Of a stretch of 45,943 nucleotides of DNA, positions 15,011-24,005 are shown piece by piece (position 1 is the stretch's first letter; each line of letters begins with the position of its first letter). Source of the DNA: Phycisphaerae bacterium. GTDB taxonomy: Bacteria > Planctomycetota > Phycisphaerae > UBA1845. The DNA lies in NCBI GenBank assembly GCA_029260235.1, contig JAJDDP010000197.1, positions 1 to 45,943 on the forward strand, read 5' to 3'. The translations under genes were made by a program, and so were the position numbers. The notes under the pieces are model-generated. The model saw only the letters and a list, made by a program, of their open reading frames with translations, searched no databases and was not told where the DNA came from.

Positions 15011-16441
15011 TCACTTGCCGATGGGATGAATCACGATGCTCCTACCAGTGACTGGCCCATTGCGGGCGCCGCCGGCTTCGATGACGATCCAATCGCCAGA
15101 AGCAAGCCCTTGATTCTCCCGCAGCCACTCATCCAACCGGGCCACCGTTTCAGAATCGTTCAGGTTGCCATCGAAACGCACTGGGATCACGCCGTAGTAC
15201 AGGCCCATGCTGCGTAACAGCGCGTCGTCTGAAGCCAAGCCGATTACCGGGCATGAAGGTCTGTACTTGCTGATCAGTCGAATCGCCCGCCCGGCTTGAA
15301 GTCGCGACACGATGGCTTTTGCGCCCAAGTCCGAAGCAACGATGCAGGCGCTGCGGGCAACGGCGGCAGGGGTGGTCATCTCATTCCCCGAAGGCGATCC
15401 AATGCGGAACAAGTCCGTTCTTGGTTGTCCCGCTTGAAACGCCTCTGCCTCGGCAGCGATGTGGGCCATGATACGCACAACGCCAACCGGATCATGTCCA
15501 ACGGCGGTCTCAGCCGACAGCATCACCACATCGCAGCCATCGAGGATAGCATTGGCTACGTCGCTGACCTCCGCCCGTGTGGGTGTGCTGTTGGTCACCA
15601 TGCTTTGTAGCATTTGGGTGGCTACGATCACCGGTGTACCGGTGCGGTTGCAGCGGTCGACCATGTCCTTCTGAACCAAGGGCACTTTGGCTAAATCCAT
15701 CTCGACGCCAAGGTCACCACGGGCTACCAAGATCATGTCCGACAATTCGATGATCGCATCCAGGTGGCCAACCGCCTGCGGCGTCTCCACCTTGACCACC
15801 AATTGCATGGACGAATCAAGACGGTGCAGTGCTTCGCGAAGTTCCACCACGTCGTCTGGGCGTCGAACAAACGATAGGGCGATGCAATCCAAACCCTGCT
15901 TGGCTGCAAAGGCGAGATCGACCCTGTCTTTTTCGGTCAGAGTCGGCGTGGTGAGGTTGCTATCAGGGAGGTTGATACCCTTGTTGTTCGACAACGTGCC
16001 GCCAACCTGGCACTCGCAAATCAACTGATCGGATTTGCGTTCCAACACCTGTAGCCGCACAAGCCCGTCATCGATTAGCACGCGATGGCCCGCGTCCACT
16101 TCGTCAATCATCCGGGCGTAATTGGTTGAAAACCGCTTGGCAGTCCCGTCGATAATTTCGCGGGTGATGATGACCTGATCACCAACACGCAACAGGTTGT
16201 CGTCGGATGAAATGATCCCCGTTCGGATTTTTGGGCCGCACAAGTCTCCCACGATAGCCAAGGCGGTCCCACACTCTCGGGCAGCCTCCCGCGCCGACTG
16301 AATGGTCGCTGCGTGCTGCTCGTGTGTGCCGTGCGAAAAGTTGATCCGGGCACCGGCTAACCCGGCGCGAATCATCTTGGCGATGATGGCTGGACAACTG
16401 CTGGCAGGGCCCAGTGTTGCCAGAATTTTGGTCTTGACCAT
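15011..16441 (-). CDS. pyk: Pyruvate kinase
   Basis: The 476-residue protein converts phosphoenolpyruvate and ADP to pyruvate and ATP in glycolysis. It opens with 'KTKILATLGPAS', then 'ARINFSHG', 'GDLCGPKIRTG', 'LPDSNLTTPTLTEKDRVDLAFAAKQGLDCIALSFVRRPDDV', the active-site region 'MILVARGDLGVEMDLAKVPLVQK', and 'TPTRAEVSDVANAILDGCDVVMLSAETAVG', all hallmarks of the family. The C-terminal domain follows (AKAIVSRLQAGRAIRLISKYRPSCPVIGL in outline). The longer frame to 16492 adds a non-homologous leader, so ATG 16441 before 'VKTKIL' is chosen. It converges with the selenoprotein gene, only 19 bp between the stops. Confidence 0.95.
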   Translation of the reverse strand: MVKTKILATLGPASSCPAIIAKMIRAGLAGARINFSHGTHEQHAATIQSAREAARECGTALAIVGDLCGPKIRTGIISSDDNLLRVGDQVIITREIIDGTAKRFSTNYARMIDEVDAGHRVLIDDGLVRLQVLERKSDQLICECQVGGTLSNNKGINLPDSNLTTPTLTEKDRVDLAFAAKQGLDCIALSFVRRPDDVVELREALHRLDSSMQLVVKVETPQAVGHLDAIIELSDMILVARGDLGVEMDLAKVPLVQKDMVDRCNRTGTPVIVATQMLQSMVTNSTPTRAEVSDVANAILDGCDVVMLSAETAVGHDPVGVVRIMAHIAAEAEAFQAGQPRTDLFRIGSPSGNEMTTPAAVARSACIVASDLGAKAIVSRLQAGRAIRLISKYRPSCPVIGLASDDALLRSMGLYYGVIPVRFDGNLNDSETVARLDEWLRENQGLASGDWIVIEAGGARNGPVTGRSIVIHPIGK

Positions 16442-16692
16442 GATATACGTTTTCCCCGCAAACGAGCGTGGTTCTGGCAAGCTCATGCGCATTCAAACAG
16501 CCGACGCTTGGCAACCGTTCATCTTGTACGCGTTGGCATTCTCGCAGAGCACCGCGCCGAACAAAGGTCAGGCTCTCTTGATCCTCTTTCGGTCAAACAA
16601 GCTGGATTCCTTGCTGTATCTCCGCGCCTAGCCCATGCGATATCGTCTGCCCTTGACGGCCAAGCCCAACCTGACCAAAATACCCTTCCCAT

Positions 16693-16765
16693 TGGGCTGT
16701 AGTTCAATTGGCAGAACGCCTGACTCTGGATCAGGAGGTTCCAGGTTCAAATCCTGGCAGCCCAG
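16693..16765 (+). tRNA. tRNA-Gln (anticodon CTG)
   Basis: A full cloverleaf can be read: acceptor TGGGCTG with CAGCCCA and discriminator G, a D arm with GTTCAATTGGCAGAAC, anticodon stem CCTGA/TCAGG around CTCTGGA (anticodon CTG), and T arm CCAGG-TTCAAAT-CCTGG. CCA is not encoded. The UGGG acceptor and CTG anticodon fit bacterial glutamine tRNA. Confidence 0.95.
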
Positions 16766-16970
16766 TTAATAACACTGCCGATGCCGTTTCCTCCCAAGCC
16801 GACCGTCAACGAGACACCTGGTGAGGCTTTCTGCCGCCGGAGCGTCAGGGGGCGCTTGAGATTCTCGTCCATGCTCAGCGAGAGCGATGAAGTTTGGCTG
16901 CATGGGCACCGATACAATGATACGTCCGAATAGTCTTCTGAGCGACTAGACCGCTAAGGACCAACGATGG

Positions 16971-17711
16971 ATGTCCGATAATCCGTCCCCCGACAATCCT
17001 CCCAGCGATCCGTTGGCCGACGCAGCCGCATCGGGCGACGTCGATGCCCTTCTGGCTGCTGCGATCAAACTGACTTCTGAACTCAGCGAGAATCTCGGCG
17101 CAGGCCCACTGCCCGAGTACGTCCCTCCCCCAAAAACAGACGCCCAGGAGAAGGATCCAAATGACGAGGGCGTGGAATCTCAACTCGACGAAATCGACTC
17201 TCTGCTTAACGAAGCCTGCCGCGAATTGGGATCTGACGACGACCCCCCTGAAGATGCCGAGGCCGCATCGCCGAATACAGCCGACGCAACTCTGGCTGCC
17301 GCAGGAGAGGGCGTCGCACCAGCCGGGGACACTCGGGCCGCACCCAAAGCCAAGGCGCCAGGCCATCCCCTAATGGATGACCCGGGCAGCCTTGAAGAAC
17401 TGGGCTGTTTGGACGACATCCCTGACTTCGGAGAAGAACCCGACACTGTAACACAAACGCCCTCCGCATCAGACGAATCAAATCTCGGCGCCGACCAGCT
17501 GGTGGCTGCGTCGCTCGATGGTGGAACGATCACCGCAGCAGCCAAACACCAGTGGCTATGGTCAGCCTGCAACAAGAGCGTGGGTCTACTCGACATCCTG
17601 GATAAACCCTTTGGCCGCATTGGCTATGCAAACAGAATCCTGATCGGATGGGTGGCCATCGTGACCCTCTTTGCAAGCGCCTGCGTGCTCGTGATTTCCA
17701 CCGCCAGCTGA
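16971..17711 (+). CDS. Acidic single-pass membrane protein of unknown function
   Basis: The 246-residue protein is strongly acidic and rich in Ala, Pro and Asp over its first ~190 residues. It contains a helix 'VESQLDEIDSLLNEACREL' near residue 68. It ends with 'LLDILDKPFGRIGYANRILIGWVAIVTLFASACVLVIS', a C-terminal membrane segment preceded by a short amphipathic region. It may be a tail-anchored cytoplasmic scaffold. AAGGA about 9 nt upstream supports ATG 16971. I do not recognise a named family. Its neighbours are tRNA-Gln and a GH26-like lipoprotein, with no obvious operon. Confidence 0.65.
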   Translation: MSDNPSPDNPPSDPLADAAASGDVDALLAAAIKLTSELSENLGAGPLPEYVPPPKTDAQEKDPNDEGVESQLDEIDSLLNEACRELGSDDDPPEDAEAASPNTADATLAAAGEGVAPAGDTRAAPKAKAPGHPLMDDPGSLEELGCLDDIPDFGEEPDTVTQTPSASDESNLGADQLVAASLDGGTITAAAKHQWLWSACNKSVGLLDILDKPFGRIGYANRILIGWVAIVTLFASACVLVISTAS

Positions 17712-17887
17712 CCCCCAAGCCAATCTCGTATTGAATGCTGTTTCGCTCAGAGAACGGATATCAGGATCGATAAGTACGTATTTCTAGCTTGAGTCGAGCA
17801 GCGCCATCTCGTAGGATGACGAGTACAGAGCCCAAAGAATGGTAGATTTGGGATCACCTCTTCGGCTTAGAAATGGAGATAAACTCG

Positions 17888-19075
17888 ATGCAAGCAAACG
17901 CAATGCGGTTTGGTAGGTTGTGGCCTGCGCTGTTTTTGGCTGCTGGCTGCACTACAAGCACCGGGGGAGGTGGCGGAGCAGAAATCGCTGACGGAGAAGA
18001 CGAAGGCGAGGTTGAAATCAGCGCGGGAGGGCTCCGGGTTGCCGCGCCGCCAGAAGGCAAGTTCTATTTCGGCGTGTTTCCCGGCGATGAGGGCTTTGAA
18101 GCCCTGGAAGACGATGTCTCCCTTGGACTCACCGAGGCATTCGAGCAAGCCGTCGGCAGCCAAGTGGCTTGGGTATACTTCTCGCACAACTGGTACCAAG
18201 ACAGGGCGTTCCCCTTGGAGACAGCCGAGTGGATTCGCCAGGCAGGTTCCATCCCCTTCATCCGCCTAATGCTTCGCAACGACGGAGAACAGGACCACGC
18301 AGATCCCGTTTACAACCTCGACGCCATTCTGTCGGGCCAATTCGACAATGACCTGGAGGACTGGGGCACAGCCGCCAGCGAGTTCGGCACGCCTCTTCTG
18401 GTCGAATGGGGAACCGAATGCAATGGAGAGTGGTTCAGCTGGAACGGAGTATGGAACGGAGCTGGAGAGACCACCGGCTACGGCGATCCGGCACTGCCAG
18501 ACGGGCCGGAGCAATTCGTGGCTGTCTACAGGCACATCGTGGACATCGTTGACGGCGAGGGTGCCGACAACATCACTTGGGTCTTCCACGTCAACGCCCC
18601 CGACGTTCCGGACGAAGCGTGGAATGATTTTGAGAACTATTACCCCGGCGACGACTATGTTGACTGGCTGGCGATCAGCGTGTATGGCGCCGGGGATCCG
18701 ACCGAGACCGAGGTCGAATCCTTCCGCGAACAACTCGATGTTGAGTATGATCGCCTCGCTGCGCTCGCCGAAGACAAGCCGATCATCGTTGCTGAGATGG
18801 GTTCAGCAGCCAACAACGCCGAGATGCCGCCAGAGCAATGGACCAACGAAGCTCTTACTGACCTGTTCGCAGCCCGGTGGCCGCGAATCATCGGGTTTGC
18901 TTGGTGGAACGAGCGCTGGCAGAACGACGATGATCCTGCCCATGACACAAACATGGTCGTGCAGGATACCCCCGCCCTTGCAGAGGCCATCCGAAGCCAG
19001 TTAGATCTAAATGGCGACAAACTACAGGGGCCAATCGCATCTGATGGCACTCCTCTGGACAATGGGAGCAACTGA
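17888..19075 (+). CDS. GH26-like glycoside hydrolase, predicted lipoprotein
   Basis: The 395-residue protein starts with a lipoprotein signal (LWPALFLAAGC), then a Gly-rich, acidic linker, then a TIM-barrel-like domain from 'FYFGVFPGD'. Candidate catalytic glutamates are Glu177 in 'TECNGEWFSW', which corresponds to the HEMNG-type acid/base motif of GH26, and Glu303 in 'IIVAEMGS', the nucleophile position. Tryptophan-rich motifs such as 'GFAWWNERW' suit carbohydrate binding. GH26 enzymes cut beta-mannans or beta-1,3-xylans; the substrate here is open. GGAG with a 9-nt spacer sets ATG 17888 rather than 17873. It probably acts at the cell surface or in the periplasm. Confidence 0.75.
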   Translation: MQANAMRFGRLWPALFLAAGCTTSTGGGGGAEIADGEDEGEVEISAGGLRVAAPPEGKFYFGVFPGDEGFEALEDDVSLGLTEAFEQAVGSQVAWVYFSHNWYQDRAFPLETAEWIRQAGSIPFIRLMLRNDGEQDHADPVYNLDAILSGQFDNDLEDWGTAASEFGTPLLVEWGTECNGEWFSWNGVWNGAGETTGYGDPALPDGPEQFVAVYRHIVDIVDGEGADNITWVFHVNAPDVPDEAWNDFENYYPGDDYVDWLAISVYGAGDPTETEVESFREQLDVEYDRLAALAEDKPIIVAEMGSAANNAEMPPEQWTNEALTDLFAARWPRIIGFAWWNERWQNDDDPAHDTNMVVQDTPALAEAIRSQLDLNGDKLQGPIASDGTPLDNGSN

Positions 19076-19355
19076 ATCGAGAACGAAACGGCGAAGCCGA
19101 TCAGCGAGTTCGATTGCATCCGCTCTCGCAATAGGGATATGCCCTAGGATCGCAGCCTCGGCACAGGGACTTCCTGCCTGAGGGCGATAAGCGATGTGAA
19201 TCCTCAGCCAGCCCAGCGGGCAGCTCATGCAATTAGATGTATGAGCTTCCGACAAACGCCGTTCTAGCTTGGATCGTGGACGTCACCTTGACTACAATGA
19301 CCCTCAGCGTTCGGGCAAATCGCAATGCGGGCCATAGAATAGCGGGGCATCTGTC

Positions 19356-20237
19356 ATGACTGAGCTATCCTCTCTGTCGCGTCGGGATTTTCTGTTCACT
19401 ACCAAGGCAACATGCGGAGCGGTCGCCCTGTTCGGCACTTTTCCTTCGATCGGGCTTGGGGCCGATGAATCTGAAGAGGAGGCTGGCAACCGCTCGCCGG
19501 CTGCGCCGATTCTTCCCGAGTTCCCAGCCCAAGATAGGAAGACCGTCGAGGAAGTCGTCACCGCATCTCACTTTGGCTTCGAACGCGTGAAGGAGCTCGT
19601 CTCAGCTAGGCCTGCCCTGGCCATCGCGTCGTGGGATTGGGGTTTTGGTGATTGGGAGAGCGCCCTGGGGGCAGCTTCGCACGTGGGAAGAGGCGACATC
19701 GCCGAGCTGCTCATCGAACATGGCGCCAGGCCAAACCTCTTTACGTTTGCCATGCTCGGAGAATTGGAACTCGTCACGCAGTGCGTCCTAGCCATGCCCG
19801 GAATTCAAGAGGTTCGAGGTCCGCACGGCATCACCCTGCTCGAACATGCCCGCAACGGCAAGAGTGGAAGCCAAAACTCGGGGCGTCATCGCAAGAAAGC
19901 GAGCGCCGTTGAGAAATACCTGGTGTCTCTAGGCAACGCCGACATCAAAGCCACAAATCTAAATATCTCAGACGCTAAGAAGGCGAGCTATCTTGGCCAC
20001 TACAGTTTCGGACCAGGTGCCGACGAGAAGTTTGAAATCTTCAAGAACCGCCGCGGATTGCTATCCATCCGCCGAGGGCAGCGCGTCGCAAGAACACTCA
20101 ACCGGGTCGAAGAGGACGCATTCGCCCCAGTTGGCGCACCAGCTGTCCGAATCCGCTTCGATATGTCATCCGATCAGGCGGTTTCGCTGACAATCCACGA
20201 TCCCGCGCCAGTCATCAAAGCCACGCGCAGCCGTTAG
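19356..20237 (+). CDS. Tat-exported protein with ankyrin-like repeats
   Basis: The 293-residue protein has a twin-arginine signal (SRRDFLFTTKATCGAVALFG). A central region contains ankyrin-like helix pairs, e.g. 'WESALGAASHVGRGDIAELLIEHGARPNLFTFAMLGELELV' in outline, and 'GPHGITLLEHARNGKSG'. A C-terminal ~90-residue beta-rich domain follows (YSFGPGADEKFEIFKNRRGLLSIRRG...). Tat export implies folding, possibly with a cofactor, before secretion; ankyrin repeats suggest protein binding. No catalytic motif is seen. It follows the GH26-like gene by 280 bp. Confidence 0.75.
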   Translation: MTELSSLSRRDFLFTTKATCGAVALFGTFPSIGLGADESEEEAGNRSPAAPILPEFPAQDRKTVEEVVTASHFGFERVKELVSARPALAIASWDWGFGDWESALGAASHVGRGDIAELLIEHGARPNLFTFAMLGELELVTQCVLAMPGIQEVRGPHGITLLEHARNGKSGSQNSGRHRKKASAVEKYLVSLGNADIKATNLNISDAKKASYLGHYSFGPGADEKFEIFKNRRGLLSIRRGQRVARTLNRVEEDAFAPVGAPAVRIRFDMSSDQAVSLTIHDPAPVIKATRSR

Positions 20238-21396
20238 CCCGGGGAGTAGGCATTATTGATGCCCTGTGGAGGTAGGTGCAGTCGTGCGGGTGGTTCGGAG
20301 CTGAGAATCATGCTCATGCCTAGACAGGGCCTGGCAAGCACTGAAGCTGTCCTGGAGTGTCTTGCCCAGCGGCATTGGTGGCGCCCCGCTGGCCGGACCG
20401 TGGGGACTCGACCTATCATTCTTGGCCTCACCGGAGCACTGGCCTGAAACTCTGGCCTTCATATCTGCGCAGCAAGACGGCACTGCCGTTCGCTTACAAC
20501 TGCAATGCCGTCTTGCCGCTTGGATTAAATAGAGGAGGTTGAGTCTTTATCGTCGCCTCACCGCATTAGCAAGTGAGGAATACGTTCAAATCATAGCTCC
20601 CTCGGCGCAAACCACCCCCGAGAGGGCTGGCGTTGCCGGACCACGGTTACTTCAACCATGCATATGACAAAAAGGAGCGGTCAGTTATCTCTTAGATTGA
20701 CCTGGGGATTGGAGGCGCTGCGTCCCGGCATTGACAGCGGCGAAAGCTCAACCACTGGCGTTGCTCTCACCACGGTCAAGCCGGGTGCAGCAAATCTCCA
20801 ACTCTCTCTCCCGTACGTCCAAATTGTATTTTGAGGGGGGAACCCTGAAACGTCGGTGGGGTCACTTCCCTCTCTCTCTGCCCCATAATTTACGGGAAAG
20901 GGTAGGCCATGTCAAGCAATTCCCGGACGATTTTCTCAATCCGGGCGTAATTCCGCACCACAGTGCCTGCGAAGCGAAGACAGGGTTATTATCGGGCGTG
21001 CTCGGCGGCCTCTCCCCTGAGGGCAGCGTGGCCTGGGGCGTCCCGCGTGGCTGCTTCCTGGTTAACGTGCAGGAGAAGTGTCAGAGCTTGGCACCCATCT
21101 AAGGGGTGCTCGATCATGGGCAGCTGATTTAGGCAAGTAACAGTATGCGCGCCGCAGTAACGGCCAACAAGAATGGCGCCTGTTGTGTCGGGAGGTGGTC
21201 TCGGACCGGAATGAGGGCGATTCCCGGCCATCCAGATAACGAATAGGCCTGCTGGCCCCAATCCTGATTTTCGGCTACCACTCTGTCAGCGGGGGCGTAT
21301 AATGGCCAGGGGGCGAGTTTAGAGCTTCCTGCGGCAGGATGCCTCAAATGCCACGGCTGGGCTTTTCGATCTGCCCGGATCGGTAAAGGAGGACCG
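20238..21396. other. 1.16 kb gene-poor stretch
   Basis: This is the longest gap in the window. Several open frames exist (up to 123 codons at 20731-21102), but none has good coding character or a ribosome binding site. A minus-strand remnant near 20905-20990 reads like protein (TVVRNYARIEKIVREL...) before a TAA and is interrupted upstream by stops, so it may be a decayed gene. An 11-bp inverted repeat lies at 20472-20516. The right end carries the ribosome binding site for parA. No tRNA, rRNA or known riboswitch was recognised. Confidence 0.5.
20472..20516. repeat. 11-bp perfect inverted repeat with 23-nt loop
   Basis: GCAAGACGGCA (20472-20482) and TGCCGTCTTGC (20506-20516) are exact reverse complements. 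It lies about 240 bp beyond the stop of the ankyrin-like gene. No T-run follows, so it is not a simple terminator; it could be a repeat end, a protein-binding site or part of an RNA. Confidence 0.5.
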
Positions 21397-22503
21397 ATGA
21401 GACGCATTGCGATCATGAATCAAAAGGGTGGCGTGGGCAAAACCACCACCACCACCAATCTCGCAGCGGCGTTAGCCCTCAAAGGCCAGCGCGTTCTGCT
21501 GATCGATCTAGATCCCCAGGCTCATCTAACCATCCACTACGGTGTCGAACCAGCGGACGTCGAAGTCGGTGCCTACGAACTATTGGTTCAATCTGCTCTC
21601 GTAGAAACTGCCATCAGAACGATCCGCAAGAACGTCAGCCTCATCGCCGCCCACACCGACTTGGTAGCTGCGGAGAGCGAGTTGGTCAGCATCGTGGGCC
21701 GCGAGATGATTCTTCGCGATGCCCTGGCTAAAGTGGACGATGACTTCGACTTCATGCTGATCGACTGCCCGCCGTCGTTGGGATTGCTGACCCTCAATGC
21801 TTTGGCTGCTGCCGAAGAAGTGTGCATTCCTCTGCAGGCTCATTTTCTAGCCTTGCAGGGCTTGGCCAAACTTCTTGACACGGTTTCCTTGGTGCAGGCC
21901 CGTATCAATCCCGCCTTGCGCGTCGGCGGTGTGTTGCTTTGTATGTTTGAAGCCGGGACGCGGCTGGCTGTCGAGGTGGTCGAGGACTTGACCAGCTTCT
22001 TGGCCGAGGCCAAAGGCCGTCAGTTGCCCTGGAGCGAGGCCTGCCTCTTCAATACCCGCATCCGCAGGAACATCAAGCTGGCTGAGTGTCCCAGTTACGG
22101 CCAGACTATCTTCGACTACGAACCCCGATGCCGCGGCGCCGAAGATTACCTCAGCCTAGCCGCTGAAGTCCTGGGCGGCATTCAAGAGAATGAAATCGCT
22201 GAACCAGTCGAGGCTGTTGGGCTAGTCACGGTCGGCAAGTCACCTGCCACTGCGACGCCTTCACCTCAGGCAGCGCTCGTTGCTGACACCCAGAAATCCA
22301 CTGCAGTGTCGCCCCCTGGGCCAGCAGTAGCAAAGAAACCGAGCAAGAAACCCGCGACCAAGAAGGCGCAGAAGCCGCGAGCGAAGACCCCCAAGAAAGA
22401 ACCGGCAAAGGCCAAGGTGCCAATAGCCGATGAAGCCCCAGCTAGCCGCAATGTCGAACCCGACACGCCGGCACAAGAACCTTCGATGACCAACGTTGCC
22501 TAA
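21397..22503 (+). CDS. parA: ParA-family ATPase with basic Lys/Pro/Ala-rich C-terminal tail
   Basis: The 368-residue protein has a deviant Walker A motif (MNQKGGVGKTTTTTNLA, residues 7-23), Walker A' 'VLLIDLDPQAH' and Walker B 'DFMLIDCPPSLGLLTLNAL', which place it in the Soj/ParA group. Such ATPases segregate chromosomes or plasmids, or position large complexes, by binding DNA nonspecifically in the ATP state. Unusually, about 110 residues follow the ATPase fold (from ~255), including a basic run 'KKPSKKPATKKAQKPRAK' like histone H1 tails, which could strengthen DNA binding. No parB is adjacent. AAAGGAGG just upstream supports the start. The downstream VanZ-like frame overlaps its end by 8 nt. 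Confidence 0.9.
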   Translation: MRRIAIMNQKGGVGKTTTTTNLAAALALKGQRVLLIDLDPQAHLTIHYGVEPADVEVGAYELLVQSALVETAIRTIRKNVSLIAAHTDLVAAESELVSIVGREMILRDALAKVDDDFDFMLIDCPPSLGLLTLNALAAAEEVCIPLQAHFLALQGLAKLLDTVSLVQARINPALRVGGVLLCMFEAGTRLAVEVVEDLTSFLAEAKGRQLPWSEACLFNTRIRRNIKLAECPSYGQTIFDYEPRCRGAEDYLSLAAEVLGGIQENEIAEPVEAVGLVTVGKSPATATPSPQAALVADTQKSTAVSPPGPAVAKKPSKKPATKKAQKPRAKTPKKEPAKAKVPIADEAPASRNVEPDTPAQEPSMTNVA

Positions 22504-22927
22504 AGACACGCCAGGTCAATTGCCGCCGGTGGCTACACGACTATTGACGTGGGCGTGGTGGGCATATTGGCTCTTCATGTTCGTGATGACCCACCTGCCC
22601 AGGCCGCCTGGTGGGCGTTTAGTTGAAGAGCTTGGCGACAAGCTGGTCCACGCCGCTGCCTACTTCTTGCTGGCCTTCTTGGGAAGTTGGATCAGGCATC
22701 TGCGGCACATGCCGCTGGACGGCGCCTGGTTCCTGCGTTGGTGGTTGATCTATCTGGGTTACGCTGCCGCAGATGAACTGCTCCAGCCACTCTTTGGCCG
22801 CTATTGCCAATTGAGCGACTGGATAGCTGACGGCGTAGGGGCTGCCCTGGCGCTCTCGATCGCCGCCTGGATTTGGCGAGGGGAAATTCGCCGAGACTCC
22901 AGATCACCGGGCAACGATATTTCTTGA
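22496..22927 (+). CDS. VanZ-like family membrane protein
   Basis: The 143-residue protein has about four hydrophobic segments and the VanZ-like pattern 'DKLVHAAAYFLLAFLGSW' then 'YLGYAAADELLQPLFGRYCQLSDWIADGVGAAL'. The latter corresponds to the conserved E-x-x-Q...R...D-x-x-x-N/D-x-x-G motif of the family. Its cellular role is mostly unknown; VanZ itself gives low teicoplanin resistance. The TTG at 22496 overlaps the parA stop by 8 nt, so translation is probably coupled to parA. Confidence 0.8.
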   Translation: MPKDTPGQLPPVATRLLTWAWWAYWLFMFVMTHLPRPPGGRLVEELGDKLVHAAAYFLLAFLGSWIRHLRHMPLDGAWFLRWWLIYLGYAAADELLQPLFGRYCQLSDWIADGVGAALALSIAAWIWRGEIRRDSRSPGNDIS

Positions 22928-22943
22928 TGCAAGAATTTGGGCT

Positions 22944-24005
22944 TCAACGACTTGAGGGGTTCAGGCAGTCGCGCAGAAGTTCCGCACGGGCGATGCTGCG
23001 TTGCTCGCCCTCCATGGCTGCGCTGTTCTTCTTCTGGAGGTGTGCCCGCTGAACGAACAGAAACAACTCGTTGGCTGTCTCGATGGACACCTCTTTGAGC
23101 CGACCCATCTGGATGCCCAGTCGAATGTGCGACAGGAGAAAAAGCGATTCCTCGGTACCGATGGTCCGGGCGTTGGACAAGATGCCATGTGCCCGCCAGA
23201 TGCGGTCATCGAGTTGGTAGGGCTGATTCTGAGCTAACGATTTTCGCGCCGCTAGTTCGTAGTCTACGATCTTAGGAATGACCCGGCAGCCAAAATCCTC
23301 GATGATCTCCGCTTCGCTGCGCCCCAGCGTTGTTTGATTGGAAATCTGAAAGAAATCGCCGATGGCATCGGTGCCTTCGCCAAATAGGCCTCGGACTGCT
23401 AGCTTCATGTCCCGCGCTGCCCGGAGCACCTTGTCAATCTCATTGGTCAGCTTCAAGGCAGGCAAGTGCAACATCACCGAGACGCGGATGCCCGTACCCA
23501 CGTTCGTCGGGCAGGCGGTGAGGTAGCCATACTGTTCATGGAACGCAAACCGAACCCGCTGCTCCAAGGCATCATCGAGCTGGTTGATTTCGGTCCACAG
23601 CTCGTCGAGTTGCAGCCCACTGCTTAGGCATTGGAGCCGCAGATGGTCTTCCTCGTTGATCATCACCGCCCGAGACTCGTCAGCTGAGATAGCCACCCCG
23701 CGGCAGCCCTCTGCCTCGGCATGTTGGCGGCTGACCAAATGCCTCTCGACCAGGAGTTGCCGGTCCAACACGGTCGTCTCTTCCATGCTGACCAGCAGTG
23801 CTTCCTCGCCCAGAACACATTCCATCACCGCGTCAGCCAAGGCGCGGTAGATATGGCGGCGCTCCGAATCATCCGCTCGGGACAAGAACCTGTGGTTCTC
23901 TAAATTCCGGGCCAATCGAATGCGGGACGAAATGACCACATCGGACCTGGGGCCTTCTTGGGTGAGCCAGCGCCCCGGGCGCTTCGCTAGGTCGTCAATC
24001 AGCAT
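22944..24005 (-). CDS. mcsB: Protein arginine kinase McsB
   Basis: The 353-residue protein belongs to the phosphagen-kinase-like family. It shows the ATP-binding arginines in 'DVVISSRIRLARNL', the catalytic-loop motif 'MINEEDHLRLQ', and 'YLTACPTNVGTGIRVSVMLHLP', which matches the CPTNxGT motif of arginine kinases and McsB. In Bacillus, McsB phosphorylates arginines on proteins and marks them for ClpCP degradation, with McsA as activator. Here mcsA is immediately upstream and overlaps by 11 nt, so the two are translated together. ctsR and clpC, the other members of the Bacillus operon, are not adjacent. Confidence 0.92.
   Translation of the reverse strand: MLIDDLAKRPGRWLTQEGPRSDVVISSRIRLARNLENHRFLSRADDSERRHIYRALADAVMECVLGEEALLVSMEETTVLDRQLLVERHLVSRQHAEAEGCRGVAISADESRAVMINEEDHLRLQCLSSGLQLDELWTEINQLDDALEQRVRFAFHEQYGYLTACPTNVGTGIRVSVMLHLPALKLTNEIDKVLRAARDMKLAVRGLFGEGTDAIGDFFQISNQTTLGRSEAEIIEDFGCRVIPKIVDYELAARKSLAQNQPYQLDDRIWRAHGILSNARTIGTEESLFLLSHIRLGIQMGRLKEVSIETANELFLFVQRAHLQKKNSAAMEGEQRSIARAELLRDCLNPSSR

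Noticed and set aside
20905..20990. Minus-strand fragment 'TVVRNYARIEKIVREL' ending in TAA
   Set aside because: Stops lie immediately upstream in frame and no start is seen; only mentioned as a possible relic.
20731..21102. 123-codon plus-strand ORF
   Set aside because: No ribosome binding site, odd composition, no family resemblance.
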